NCBI RefSeq assembly: GCF_000813825.1
Contig: NZ_JWTA01000001.1
Location: 310,001 to 374,000 of the forward strand
DNA length: 64,000 nucleotides
From: Chryseobacterium taiwanense
GTDB lineage: Bacteria > Bacteroidota > Bacteroidia > Flavobacteriales > Weeksellaceae
Reading direction: 5' to 3'
Shown here: piece by piece, positions 24,853-32,872 of the stretch
How positions within the stretch are numbered: position 1 is the stretch's first letter
How the letters are laid out: every line of letters starts with the position of its first letter
Position numbers and translations under genes: made by a program
Notes under the pieces: model-generated
Told to the model about the DNA's origin: nothing
The model's database searches: none
What the model saw: only the letters and a program-made list of their open reading frames with translations

Positions 24853-26100
24853 TTAAAATGGTAAAAACAGAGTGATGGTAATTCCTTTATCGCTGTTATT
24901 TTCAACTGAAATTTTCCAGTTGTGTTGCTGAACAATCTTTTTTACATAAAATAAGCCCAGTCCGAAACCATTTACCTCGTCACTTTTCTTTGTATTGATT
25001 CTATAAAATTTATCAAAAATATGAGGAATGTTTTTAGCAGGAATTCCTATTCCGTTGTCTTTAAACTTTAAATATAAGCCTTTTGAATCTTTAAACGAAG
25101 AAATACTAATAATCGGGTCAGTTTCACAATATTTAATGGAATTGTCTAAAATGTTGTAAATGATATTACTAAAGTGAAATTCATCAGCAATAATTGAAAT
25201 ACTATCGTCAATATTTATTTCAATGGAAAGGTTTTCATTCTTGTGTTTTACATTGTCGACGATTTCCTGAATGAAAGGAAACAAAACGATTCGCTGAGGT
25301 TTCAATGACAATCCTGAAGCATCATTTTTAGCAATATTCAGTATTTTTTCAATGTGATTATTAAGCTTATGACTTTGATCGGTGATGATGGAAGTATAAG
25401 TCTGTAGCTTCTGGTTTCCTTTAATCTGATCTTGTTTTGTTAATGCTTCTGAAGCTAACAGTATAGATGAAAGAGGAGTTTTGAATTCATGCGTCATATT
25501 ATTGATAAAATCCCTCTGCAATTCCGAGAATTTTTTTTGTTGAATGATCGTATAGATTGAGTACACATATACCAGAAGAATAATAATAAGAGCAAATGTA
25601 AGGACGTACCAAAAACGCAATGAGCTGATTAAATACGTTGTCTTATCAGGAAACCGGATAGAAAAATAATAGACCAGATTTTTATGTTTTGGAAACTGGA
25701 TCACTTTATAATTAGGAGGTTCCTGATTTTTGGAAATAAATTTCCCATACATCATTTTATCACTATGGCAATTGTATAAAGCGTATACGTAATTGGTATT
25801 AATTTGAAAACGGGTAAATTCTGTTTTTAAATAATGCTCTAAAACAGCAGGATGAAATTCATTGTTGATATTAACGACATAATAATCATTAGAAATATTC
25901 TGAACGGGATTTTCTGCAAAAGAAGTTTTTCCGCCGGAAAGTTTTTCCACCACTTCAAGTAAAGCAATATTTACTTTTTGATTGAATTTTTGATTTTCCA
26001 GATTATAAGCTTGCCGGGTCCATAAGAGTTGGGTTATCAGAATTCCGATAATCGCTACAAACCCGAGAGTTATGATAATATTAAGTCTTTTTATTTCCAT
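24853..26100 (-). CDS. Sensor histidine kinase (pair 1)
   Basis: 415 residues. Membrane segments at about 7-27 and 162-183 flank a periplasmic sensor region. The H box is NNMTHEFKTPLSSI, the N box NILDNSIKY, and the G boxes KDNGIGIPAKNI and GFGLGLFYVKKI. It is a class I HisKA kinase that phosphorylates the adjacent OmpR regulator. The signal is unknown. It is divergent from the DUF1573 gene, which may be part of its regulon. Confidence 0.92.
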   Translation of the reverse strand: MEIKRLNIIITLGFVAIIGILITQLLWTRQAYNLENQKFNQKVNIALLEVVEKLSGGKTSFAENPVQNISNDYYVVNINNEFHPAVLEHYLKTEFTRFQINTNYVYALYNCHSDKMMYGKFISKNQEPPNYKVIQFPKHKNLVYYFSIRFPDKTTYLISSLRFWYVLTFALIIILLVYVYSIYTIIQQKKFSELQRDFINNMTHEFKTPLSSILLASEALTKQDQIKGNQKLQTYTSIITDQSHKLNNHIEKILNIAKNDASGLSLKPQRIVLFPFIQEIVDNVKHKNENLSIEINIDDSISIIADEFHFSNIIYNILDNSIKYCETDPIISISSFKDSKGLYLKFKDNGIGIPAKNIPHIFDKFYRINTKKSDEVNGFGLGLFYVKKIVQQHNWKISVENNSDKGITITLFLPF

Positions 26101-26120
26101 TTTGCAGAAACAATATTATC

Positions 26121-26128
26121 CAAAAATA
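26121..26128 (-). promoter_or_regulatory. -7 box for two-component operon 1 (TATTTTTG on minus strand)
   Basis: Matches TAnnTTTG on the minus strand, 21 bases upstream of the kinase ATG, with the TTAAC repeats beginning 19 bases further upstream. Confidence 0.5.
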
Positions 26129-26146
26129 TCTATTAAATTTTTATCA

Positions 26147-26183
26147 TTAACAACTTATTAACAAATGTTTGAAAGCAATTAAC
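26147..26183. promoter_or_regulatory. Candidate response-regulator site: TTAAC direct repeats (operon 1)
   Basis: TTAAC occurs at 26147 and 26158 (11 bp period) and again at 26179, with a degenerate unit between. The same pattern is found at 32786-32813 upstream of the paralogous operon. It lies between the kinase and DUF1573 promoters. Confidence 0.55.
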
Positions 26184-26204
26184 AAGTTGTATTCATATTC
26201 ATCT

Positions 26205-26212
26205 TACATTTG
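26205..26212 (+). promoter_or_regulatory. -7 box for DUF1573 gene (TACATTTG)
   Basis: Perfect TAnnTTTG, 50 bases upstream of the ATG. Confidence 0.45.
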
Positions 26213-26262
26213 CTTCATCGAAAGATATTAATCGGTTCTTTTAAATATTAAAATTTATACTC

Positions 26263-26676
26263 ATGAAAAATTTAAAAATTACAGCACTTTTAGCAGTTTT
26301 AGCATGCTCTCCGTTTTATGCAAACGTATTACCAACTGACAATTCACCAGTGGTAAGAGTACTTGCAGATGCTATCAAATGGAAATCAGAATCTATTGAT
26401 GTAGGAAATATTCCTCAGGGAAAACCAAAAGTAATCAGATTCGAATTTACAAATACATCTAATAAGCCAATCGTTATTGAAAATGTAGCGCCATCTTGTG
26501 GATGTACAACTGCTGATTATACAAAAACTCCGATCCTTCCAGGGAAAAAAGGATTTGTAGAAGCTAGCTACAATGCAGCAAATGCAGGAGCGTTTATGAA
26601 AACGGTAAACGTTACAACTAGTGACAGCAAAACTCCAAAGACTCTTTCTTTCAAAGGAACAGTGGTTGCTTCTTAA
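26263..26676 (+). CDS. DUF1573 domain-containing secreted protein
   Basis: 137 residues with a signal peptide (ITALLAVLACSPFYAN). A single DUF1573 (ASH/immunoglobulin-like) domain carries the diagnostic VAPSCGCTTADYTKTPILPG. These proteins are exported and their function is unknown. It is divergent from two-component operon 1, with shared candidate binding sites, and ends at a strong terminator. Confidence 0.85.
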   Translation: MKNLKITALLAVLACSPFYANVLPTDNSPVVRVLADAIKWKSESIDVGNIPQGKPKVIRFEFTNTSNKPIVIENVAPSCGCTTADYTKTPILPGKKGFVEASYNAANAGAFMKTVNVTTSDSKTPKTLSFKGTVVAS

Positions 26677-26698
26677 TTAATTTAATCTTGTTCAATAT

Positions 26699-26738
26699 AA
26701 AACAGCCTGATGAATTTTCGTCAGGCTGTTTTGTTTTT
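26699..26738 (+). terminator. Intrinsic terminator after DUF1573 gene
   Basis: AAAACAGCCTGA pairs with TCAGGCTGTTTT around a 10-base loop, followed by T-rich DNA. Confidence 0.9.
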
Positions 26739-26840
26739 TATCAGTAGCGATTCAAAAACAATTATTTGTTGCATTATTTCTTGACATATTTTACAGGTTG
26801 GCGTTTCAATATTTATTATTTTTAAGAAAAAATAAAACGT

Positions 26841-27722
26841 ATGAATCTTTATACACAACCAATGTTGCGTGAAGACGCGCTGAAAGATAAAGTGGCTATC
26901 GTCACAGGAGGAGGAAGCGGTCTTGGAAAAGCAATGACTAAATATTTCCTTCAACTGGGTGCAAAAGTAGTCATCACCTCAAGAAATTTGGAAAAACTAC
27001 AAGTAACCGCCAAAGAACTGGAAGATGAAACCGGAGGAAAAGTTCTTTGTGTTGCCTGCGATGTAAGAAACTGGGAGGAAGTAGAAGCGATGAAAGAAGC
27101 TACTTTGAAAGAATTCGGAAAAATTGATATTTTATTGAATAATGCGGCAGGAAATTTTATCTCTCCAACTGAAAGATTAACCCATTCCGCATTCGATTCT
27201 ATTTTAGATATTGTTTTAAAAGGAACAAAAAACTGTACCCTTTCTATCGGAAAACATTGGATTGATTCAAAAACTCCGGGTACGGTTTTAAATATTGTAA
27301 CCACGTATTCTTGGACGGGTTCTGCATACGTAGTTCCCTCTGCCTGCGCAAAAGCAGGAGTGTTGGCAATGACCAGATCTCTTGCGGTAGAATGGGCAAA
27401 ATATGGAATCCGTTTCAATGCAATTGCTCCTGGACCTTTCCCTACAAAAGGAGCTTGGGATAGATTGCTTCCGGGAGATCTGCAGGAAAAATTTGATATG
27501 AAGAAAAAAGTTCCGTTGAGAAGAGTAGGAGAGCATCAGGAATTGGCCAATCTGGCGGCTTATCTGGTTTCAGATTATTCTGCTTATATGAATGGTGAAG
27601 TGGTGACAATTGATGGAGGAGAATGGCTGCAGGGAGCAGGAGAATTCAATATGCTTGAAGATATTCCTCAGGAAATGTGGGATGCTTTGGAAGCAATGAT
27701 TAAAGCTAAAAAATCAAATTGA
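26841..27722 (+). CDS. SDR oxidoreductase, 2,4-dienoyl-CoA reductase-like
   Basis: 293 residues. The Rossmann motif is TGGGSGLGKAM; NNAAGNF and the DIVLKGT stretch are typical of the DECR branch (eukaryote-like 2,4-dienoyl-CoA reductases), which uses Lys/Ser rather than the classic YxxxK, and no YxxxK is seen at the expected place (SACAKAGVLAMTRSLAVEW instead). It probably reduces 2,4-dienoyl-CoA with NADPH in degradation of unsaturated fatty acids. The start at 26841 could instead be the Met 7 codons in. It is a lone gene with a terminator. Confidence 0.85.
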   Translation: MNLYTQPMLREDALKDKVAIVTGGGSGLGKAMTKYFLQLGAKVVITSRNLEKLQVTAKELEDETGGKVLCVACDVRNWEEVEAMKEATLKEFGKIDILLNNAAGNFISPTERLTHSAFDSILDIVLKGTKNCTLSIGKHWIDSKTPGTVLNIVTTYSWTGSAYVVPSACAKAGVLAMTRSLAVEWAKYGIRFNAIAPGPFPTKGAWDRLLPGDLQEKFDMKKKVPLRRVGEHQELANLAAYLVSDYSAYMNGEVVTIDGGEWLQGAGEFNMLEDIPQEMWDALEAMIKAKKSN

Positions 27723-27741
27723 TTTAAAAGTGATATTAATT

Positions 27742-27774
27742 TCCCGGATTTGTAACGATTCCGGGATTTTTTTT
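27742..27774 (+). terminator. Intrinsic terminator after SDR gene
   Basis: TCCCGGA and TCCGGGA arms around a short loop, then a T8 tract. Confidence 0.85.
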
Positions 27775-27797
27775 ACCAATTATATAAAATAAATTCA

Positions 27798-29750
27798 ATG
27801 AACTTTAGACTCCCAACTCTTATTTCAGCCGTTGCTGTTGCTCTTTTTGCTCAGCCAACGTATGCACAGGAAGCCCCAAAATATGATTATGTAGAAACAT
27901 TTAAACCATTTTTCTATCCGCAAACCGGGACTGCAACCCGATCGGCAAGCGGACAGCCGGGACATGCATATTGGCAAAATTCTGCAGATTATCATCTGAA
28001 TGTTAGTCTTAATGAAGCTAAAAATGAAATTGCCGGAACTGCAGAGATTACTTATACAAACAACAGTCCGGACAGAATGGGCTTTCTATGGCTGCAACTG
28101 GATCAGAATTTATTTGAAAAAAACTCAAGAGGAAATGCCATAGTTCCTATGTCAGGAAGTAGAAACGGAGCTCATGGAGAAGAATTTGACGGAGGATATA
28201 AAATAAAGTCTGTAAAATATAACGGGAAAGACGTAAAATATACCATTACGGATACGAGAATGCAGATCGATCTTCCTGAAGAGCTTAAATCTAATGGTGG
28301 CGTTGCAAAAATTAAAATTGAATATACTTTCCTTTCTCCACAATACGGATCTGACAGAATGGGAATACAAGATACCAAGAATGGGAAAATCTTTACGATG
28401 GCTCAGTGGTATCCGAGAATGTGTGTATATGATGATGTTTTAGGGTGGAATACACTGCCTTATCTGGGAGCTTCAGAATTCTATCTGGAATATGGAAATA
28501 TTACAGCGAATATCACCGTTCCTGCCAATCAGTATGTAGTTGCTTCCGGCGAATTGCTGAATGAAAAAGAAGTCTACACAAAAGAGGAAAATAAGAGATG
28601 GGAAGAAGCCAGAAACAGTGATAAAACGGTAATGATCCGACCAGAATCAGAATTGGGAAAAAATCAATCTACGGGAACAAAAACTTGGAAGTTTAAAATT
28701 AATCAGACAAGAGATTTTGCTTGGGCATCTTCTTCAGCGTTTATTTTAGATGCAGCGAGAATTAATCTTCCAAGCGGTAAAAAATCTGTAGCAATTTCAG
28801 CATACCCTGTAGAAAGTACCGGAGATAAAGCTTGGGGAAGATCTACGGAATATACAAAGGCAGCGATTGAGCATTATTCATCAAAATGGTACGAATATAC
28901 GTATCCGGCTGCAACCAATGTTGCAGGAAATGAAGGAGGAATGGAATATCCGGGAATTGTCTTTTGCCATATGGACTCTAAAGGAGGTGATCTTTGGGGG
29001 GGTACAGATCACGAGTTCGGACACAACTGGTTCCCGATGGTCGTAGGTTCTAATGAAAGACTATTTGCATGGATGGATGAAGGTTTTAATACTTTTATCA
29101 ATGAACTTTCAACGGAAGCTTTTAATAAAGGTGAGTATTATGAGAAGAAAAATATTGCTCAGATGGGAGGTTTTCTGATGAACGATAATTTCGAGCCGAT
29201 CATGGTAGGACCAGATAATATGAAGGAAAGAAGCATCGGAGTTTTAGCATATTATAAACCGGGTCTTGGATTGGAAGTTTTAAGAAATTCGATTCTAGGC
29301 CCTGAGAAATTCGATAAAGCATTCAGAACGTATATCAATCGTTGGGCTTTCAAACATCCTACTCCTTGGGATTTTTTTCATACGATGGAAAATGTTTCCG
29401 GAGAAGAGCTGAGCTGGTTCTGGAGAGGTTGGTTTATTAATAAATGGAAAATAGACCAGTCTGTAAAAAATGTGAAGTATGTAAACGGAGATTTTAAAAA
29501 CGGAGCGCAGATCACCGTTGAAAACCTGGGACAATTACCGATGCCCACAACTGTTCAGGTTAAATTTAAAGACGGAACGGAACAAATTGTAAAATTACCG
29601 GTAGAAGTCTGGAAAAGAAATACTGAATGGACTTTTAAAATCGATTCAAAAAAAGAAATTGCTCAGGTGAAACTGGATCCTAATTCTCAGATTCCTGATG
29701 TGAATCCTAACAATAACAGCTGGAGTTCCGACAATCAGTCTGGTAAATAA
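27798..29750 (+). CDS. M1 family metallopeptidase (copy 1)
   Basis: 650 residues with a signal peptide ending TYAQ. The zinc site is [10 protein letters not shown] (HExxH), with the downstream Glu in [13 protein letters not shown]. The N-terminal half is the beta-saddle of M1 aminopeptidases ([17 protein letters not shown] strand, [10 protein letters not shown]). The GxMEN exopeptidase motif appears as GGMEYPG. It is an exported aminopeptidase-like enzyme. A diverged paralog is at 35351-37216. Confidence 0.9.
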   Translation: MNFRLPTLISAVAVALFAQPTYAQEAPKYDYVETFKPFFYPQTGTATRSASGQPGHAYWQNSADYHLNVSLNEAKNEIAGTAEITYTNNSPDRMGFLWLQLDQNLFEKNSRGNAIVPMSGSRNGAHGEEFDGGYKIKSVKYNGKDVKYTITDTRMQIDLPEELKSNGGVAKIKIEYTFLSPQYGSDRMGIQDTKNGKIFTMAQWYPRMCVYDDVLGWNTLPYLGASEFYLEYGNITANITVPANQYVVASGELLNEKEVYTKEENKRWEEARNSDKTVMIRPESELGKNQSTGTKTWKFKINQTRDFAWASSSAFILDAARINLPSGKKSVAISAYPVESTGDKAWGRSTEYTKAAIEHYSSKWYEYTYPAATNVAGNEGGMEYPGIVFCHMDSKGGDLWGGTDHEFGHNWFPMVVGSNERLFAWMDEGFNTFINELSTEAFNKGEYYEKKNIAQMGGFLMNDNFEPIMVGPDNMKERSIGVLAYYKPGLGLEVLRNSILGPEKFDKAFRTYINRWAFKHPTPWDFFHTMENVSGEELSWFWRGWFINKWKIDQSVKNVKYVNGDFKNGAQITVENLGQLPMPTTVQVKFKDGTEQIVKLPVEVWKRNTEWTFKIDSKKEIAQVKLDPNSQIPDVNPNNNSWSSDNQSGK

Positions 29751-29816
29751 AAAGCTATTTAAAAAAAGGTTCAAAGGAATTTAATTTACCAAAGAAAAAT
29801 AATTCAGATATTTATG

Positions 29817-29843
29817 CTCCGGAAAATTTTCCGGAGTTTTTTG
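29817..29843 (+). terminator. Intrinsic terminator
   Basis: CTCCGGAAAA and TTTTCCGGAG form a perfect palindrome followed by a T tract, downstream of the first M1 gene. Confidence 0.9.
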
Positions 29844-29891
29844 TTTCAATAATAAATCAGGATTCATTGCTTCTTTATGAAACATATGTTT

Positions 29892-29899
29892 TATTTTTG
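29892..29899 (+). promoter_or_regulatory. -7 box (TATTTTTG)
   Basis: Matches TAnnTTTG, 22 bases upstream of the ATG of the EEP hydrolase gene. Confidence 0.45.
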
Positions 29900-29921
29900 T
29901 TTAACTTTTTAATTAAGAATA

Positions 29922-30749
29922 ATGAAATTTAAATTTTCAGGACTATTGGTATTACTTTTCATCCTCAATTTTTCTCAGGATCTGAAAGTAATGAGTTTCA
30001 ACATCAGACTTCAGGTAGAATCGGATAAAGATAATGCCTGGACGCAGAGAAAGCAGGATGCCATCGACTTATTGAGCTATTATCACCCCGATTATTTCGG
30101 AGTACAGGAAGCCCTTCCTGAGCAGATGAAAGACATTAAGAACGGGTTGAAGAATTATGATTATGTAGGAGTAGGAAGAGATGATGGAAAAGAAAAAGGG
30201 GAGTTTTCCGCTATTTTCTATGATACCAACAGGCTTCAGGTTCTCAATTCCGGAACATTCTGGTTGTCTGAAACTCCTGAAAAACCTTCAAAAGGTTGGG
30301 ATGCGGCCTACAATAGAGTGTGTACGTATGCTGTTTTCAAAGATAAGAAGTCTAAAAAAGAATTTATGGCGCTTAACCTTCACTTCGATCACATAGGAAA
30401 TGTAGCAAGAGTGAAATCTGCAGATTTAATTTTAAAGAAGATCAAAGAAATTAATCCTAAAAACTTACCGGTAACGTTAAGCGGAGATTTCAACTTAACT
30501 GATGATAGCGAGCCTATTAAAATACTTTCTCAGAATTTAACGGATTCTTTTTATCATTCTGAAACCAAACATTATGGTCCTGTAGGAACGTTTACCGGAT
30601 TCAACGTAAATGAAGTTCCAAAAGATAGAATAGACTATATTTTTGTAAAAGGATTCAAAATAAAATCTCACAGACATATCAATGACAGAAGAGAAAATCT
30701 ATTGTATCCGTCGGATCATTTCCCAGTATTGGTAGATATTTCTTTTTAA
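29922..30749 (+). CDS. Secreted endonuclease/exonuclease/phosphatase (EEP) family hydrolase
   Basis: 275 residues with a signal peptide (FSGLLVLLFILNFSQ). EEP motifs in order: VMSFNIR, FGVQEAL with the metal Glu, LNLHFDHIG, LSGDFNLT with Asp/Asn, and DRIDYIFV plus SDHFPVLV with the catalytic Asp-His. Substrates of secreted EEP proteins range from DNA to phospholipids and cannot be set here. It converges on two-component operon 2 with only 7 bases between stop codons. Confidence 0.88.
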   Translation: MKFKFSGLLVLLFILNFSQDLKVMSFNIRLQVESDKDNAWTQRKQDAIDLLSYYHPDYFGVQEALPEQMKDIKNGLKNYDYVGVGRDDGKEKGEFSAIFYDTNRLQVLNSGTFWLSETPEKPSKGWDAAYNRVCTYAVFKDKKSKKEFMALNLHFDHIGNVARVKSADLILKKIKEINPKNLPVTLSGDFNLTDDSEPIKILSQNLTDSFYHSETKHYGPVGTFTGFNVNEVPKDRIDYIFVKGFKIKSHRHINDRRENLLYPSDHFPVLVDISF

Positions 30750-30756
30750 ATAAAGA

Positions 30757-31443
30757 TTAGTTTGTCGGAAAATCTATTTCAAATCCAATTCCTCTCAGGG
30801 ATTGGATTTTGATTTCAGGATCATTGATGAAATATTTTCTTAATCTGCTGATAAAAACATCAAGGCTTCTTCCCGTAAAATAATCATTGGTTTCCCACAG
30901 ATTATTCAAAATATCATCCCTTTTTATCGTTTTTTGATTGTGCTTCAAGAGATAAAGCAAAAGCTGCTGTTCACGGATCGTTAAACGAATATTTCCGTCT
31001 TTATGGGAGAGCAGAAGTTTTTCCGTATCTAAAAAATAATTTCCAATCTTTATTTGTGTTTCTGCGGTTGTGGGCAACGTTCTTTTAAGAATATTCTTAA
31101 TTCTCAAAATAAGTTCTTCAGGATCGCAGGGCTTGGAAATATAATCGTCGGCTCCGATTTTTAGTCCTGTTAACCGATCAATTTTTTGATTTTTTGCGGT
31201 TAAAAACAAAATAGGAAATTCAGGTTTCTCCTTTAAAATCATTTTAGCTAATGAAAAGCCGTCAATATGGGGCATCATGATATCCAAAATCCCAATATGA
31301 AAAGAAAAATCTGACTTTAAAATCTCTGTAATATCTTGAGGGTTCTGAAACCAAACAACTTCAAAATCCTCCAGTTCTAGATACTGCTTCAGGATCATTC
31401 CAAAATCGGAATCGTCTTCTGCTAAAATGATCTTAATTTTCAT
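30757..31443 (-). CDS. OmpR-family response regulator (pair 2)
   Basis: 228 residues. The receiver has LAEDDSDFGM, acceptor Asp in GILDIMMPHIDGF, and Lys in SKPCDPEEL (Cys where Phe is usual). The C-terminal winged helix includes LTIREQQLLLYLLKH and GRSLDVFISRLRKYF. It is a paralog of the regulator at 24154-24834 and overlaps its kinase gene by 11 bp. Confidence 0.92.
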   Translation of the reverse strand: MKIKIILAEDDSDFGMILKQYLELEDFEVVWFQNPQDITEILKSDFSFHIGILDIMMPHIDGFSLAKMILKEKPEFPILFLTAKNQKIDRLTGLKIGADDYISKPCDPEELILRIKNILKRTLPTTAETQIKIGNYFLDTEKLLLSHKDGNIRLTIREQQLLLYLLKHNQKTIKRDDILNNLWETNDYFTGRSLDVFISRLRKYFINDPEIKIQSLRGIGFEIDFPTN

Positions 31444-32746
31444 AGGGTAAATTTATTTTAAAGAGCGTTCCTTCTTTGGGCTGAGAAATGACTTCAATTT
31501 TTCCTTTATACTGATCAATAATTTTTTTCACGAAATACAGTCCTAATCCCAATCCTTTCGTATTATGAATATTGTTGGATTGGATTCTGTAGAATTTTTC
31601 AAAGATATTTTTTAGCTCTTTTTTCTCTATACCTTCACCATTATCGGAAATCTCTATCATAAGACTCTCATGCAGATCCATGATATTTACTTTTACTAAA
31701 GAAGCGCCATATTTTACACTGTTTTCACAAAGATTTTTGATGATGGTTTCCAGAAGGCTCTTATCAAACGGAAGCTTTTTGGCAACATTGATCTCAGAAT
31801 TAAATGTAATCTCCGGATAAGTAAAGGCTAAATCCTGAACAAAAAAGTTCCAGTCTTCAGGTTTAATTAAAAAGATTTCCCCTTCTTCATCCTTGTGGAG
31901 CTGTCGCATAAGATTTTCGAGGCGGCTAATCTGTCGGTCGATCAGAGGGAGGGTTTCAGGATTCCAGTCTTTTTTCAACGCTTTTGATGCAATTTTCAAA
32001 GTGGCGATAGGCGTTTTAAATTCATGCGAAATATTATCGACTACCGTATGAAGAACTTCTACCTGCTTCTGTTGTTTGATTAAATTCTTGACTGTGAAAA
32101 TAAAGAGGGCTAAAACACTTGCGAGCAGTAAAAAACAGCATAAAAATAAAAGAATAAGCTCTTTAAATACGATGGTTTTAATATTTAAAATTTCAAACTC
32201 AGTAATACTTTCAACAAGAAAAGAATCTCTTTTGTTCAATTCACCATCTGTAGTAGAAGTAGAAGAGGTCTCCCATTTTCCTGAACTTGCAATCCCAGTT
32301 TTTTTCAATTTATTCTTTGTTTCGTATAAAACAACAGGCTTCTCGATGAGAGGTGTTTTGTCTGGAAGAGAAAGGATGGAAGTATATTGAATTTTGGCAG
32401 CAATTTTATAGCCTTCCTTTTTAAAATGATTGTCTATATACTTACTTATTTGGGGTTCTGTGTTTTTTTTGTTTTGCTCAAAATATCTCAGAAACTCTTC
32501 TTTGCTTATTTTTTTGTCACGGTATTTAATGAAAATCCTTTGTAGATCATCCTCAATAGAAACATCTTTTGCTTTACTTACTTCTTCCAGTTTGTCGGTG
32601 TAGTTTGTTAAACCTTGATGGATCGTTCTATAGATATCCCGCTCTTTTACCAGATACGTTTTATACATGAAATAGACCTGAATCCCCAACAACAGGAGAA
32701 AAAGGAAGGCAAACAGCGAAATAAGATATTTACTTTTGGAGATCAT
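31433..32746 (-). CDS. Sensor histidine kinase (pair 2)
   Basis: 437 residues from ATG 32746; an adjacent in-frame TTG (32749) would precede the predicted start of transcription. Membrane segments are at about 8-28 and 190-218, with a sensor region between them. The H box is DNISHEFKTPIATL, the N box NLCENSVKYG, and the G boxes SDNGEGIEKKEL and KGLGLGLYFVKKI. The kinase is divergent from the TonB-dependent receptor gene, a probable target. The -7 box places transcription start very near the ATG, so the mRNA may be leaderless. Confidence 0.9.
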   Translation of the reverse strand: MISKSKYLISLFAFLFLLLLGIQVYFMYKTYLVKERDIYRTIHQGLTNYTDKLEEVSKAKDVSIEDDLQRIFIKYRDKKISKEEFLRYFEQNKKNTEPQISKYIDNHFKKEGYKIAAKIQYTSILSLPDKTPLIEKPVVLYETKNKLKKTGIASSGKWETSSTSTTDGELNKRDSFLVESITEFEILNIKTIVFKELILLFLCCFLLLASVLALFIFTVKNLIKQQKQVEVLHTVVDNISHEFKTPIATLKIASKALKKDWNPETLPLIDRQISRLENLMRQLHKDEEGEIFLIKPEDWNFFVQDLAFTYPEITFNSEINVAKKLPFDKSLLETIIKNLCENSVKYGASLVKVNIMDLHESLMIEISDNGEGIEKKELKNIFEKFYRIQSNNIHNTKGLGLGLYFVKKIIDQYKGKIEVISQPKEGTLFKINLPYEN

Positions 32747-32751
32747 CAAAA

Positions 32752-32759
32752 CAAAGATA
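32752..32759 (-). promoter_or_regulatory. -7 box for two-component operon 2 (TATCTTTG on minus strand)
   Basis: Matches TAnnTTTG on the minus strand and ends 6 bases before the ATG at 32746. Confidence 0.5.
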
Positions 32760-32785
32760 AAAATTTAGTCTTTTCCTAATGGACA

Positions 32786-32813
32786 TTAACCTGTCATTAA
32801 CCTTCTGTTAACC
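32786..32813. promoter_or_regulatory. Candidate response-regulator site: three TTAACC repeats, 11 bp period (operon 2)
   Basis: TTAACC at 32786, 32797 and 32808 are exactly 11 bp apart. Eleven-bp direct repeats are the usual form of sites for OmpR/PhoB-type regulators. It lies between the kinase and TonB-receptor genes. Confidence 0.65.
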
Positions 32814-32872
32814 GAAATTCTTGGCGACAATATGGAGTTTTGCTTCGTAATAATTCCGTAAAAAATTAAAAG

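Noticed and set aside
26841..27722. Generic 3-oxoacyl-ACP reductase (FabG)
   Set aside because: No YxxxK at the expected site, and the DIVLKGT stretch fits the 2,4-dienoyl-CoA reductase branch better.
32786..32813. Classical Pho box
   Set aside because: The spacing and CTGTCAT-like part resemble the E. coli Pho box, but the shared core with operon 1 is TTAAC, and no phosphate-uptake gene is nearby.
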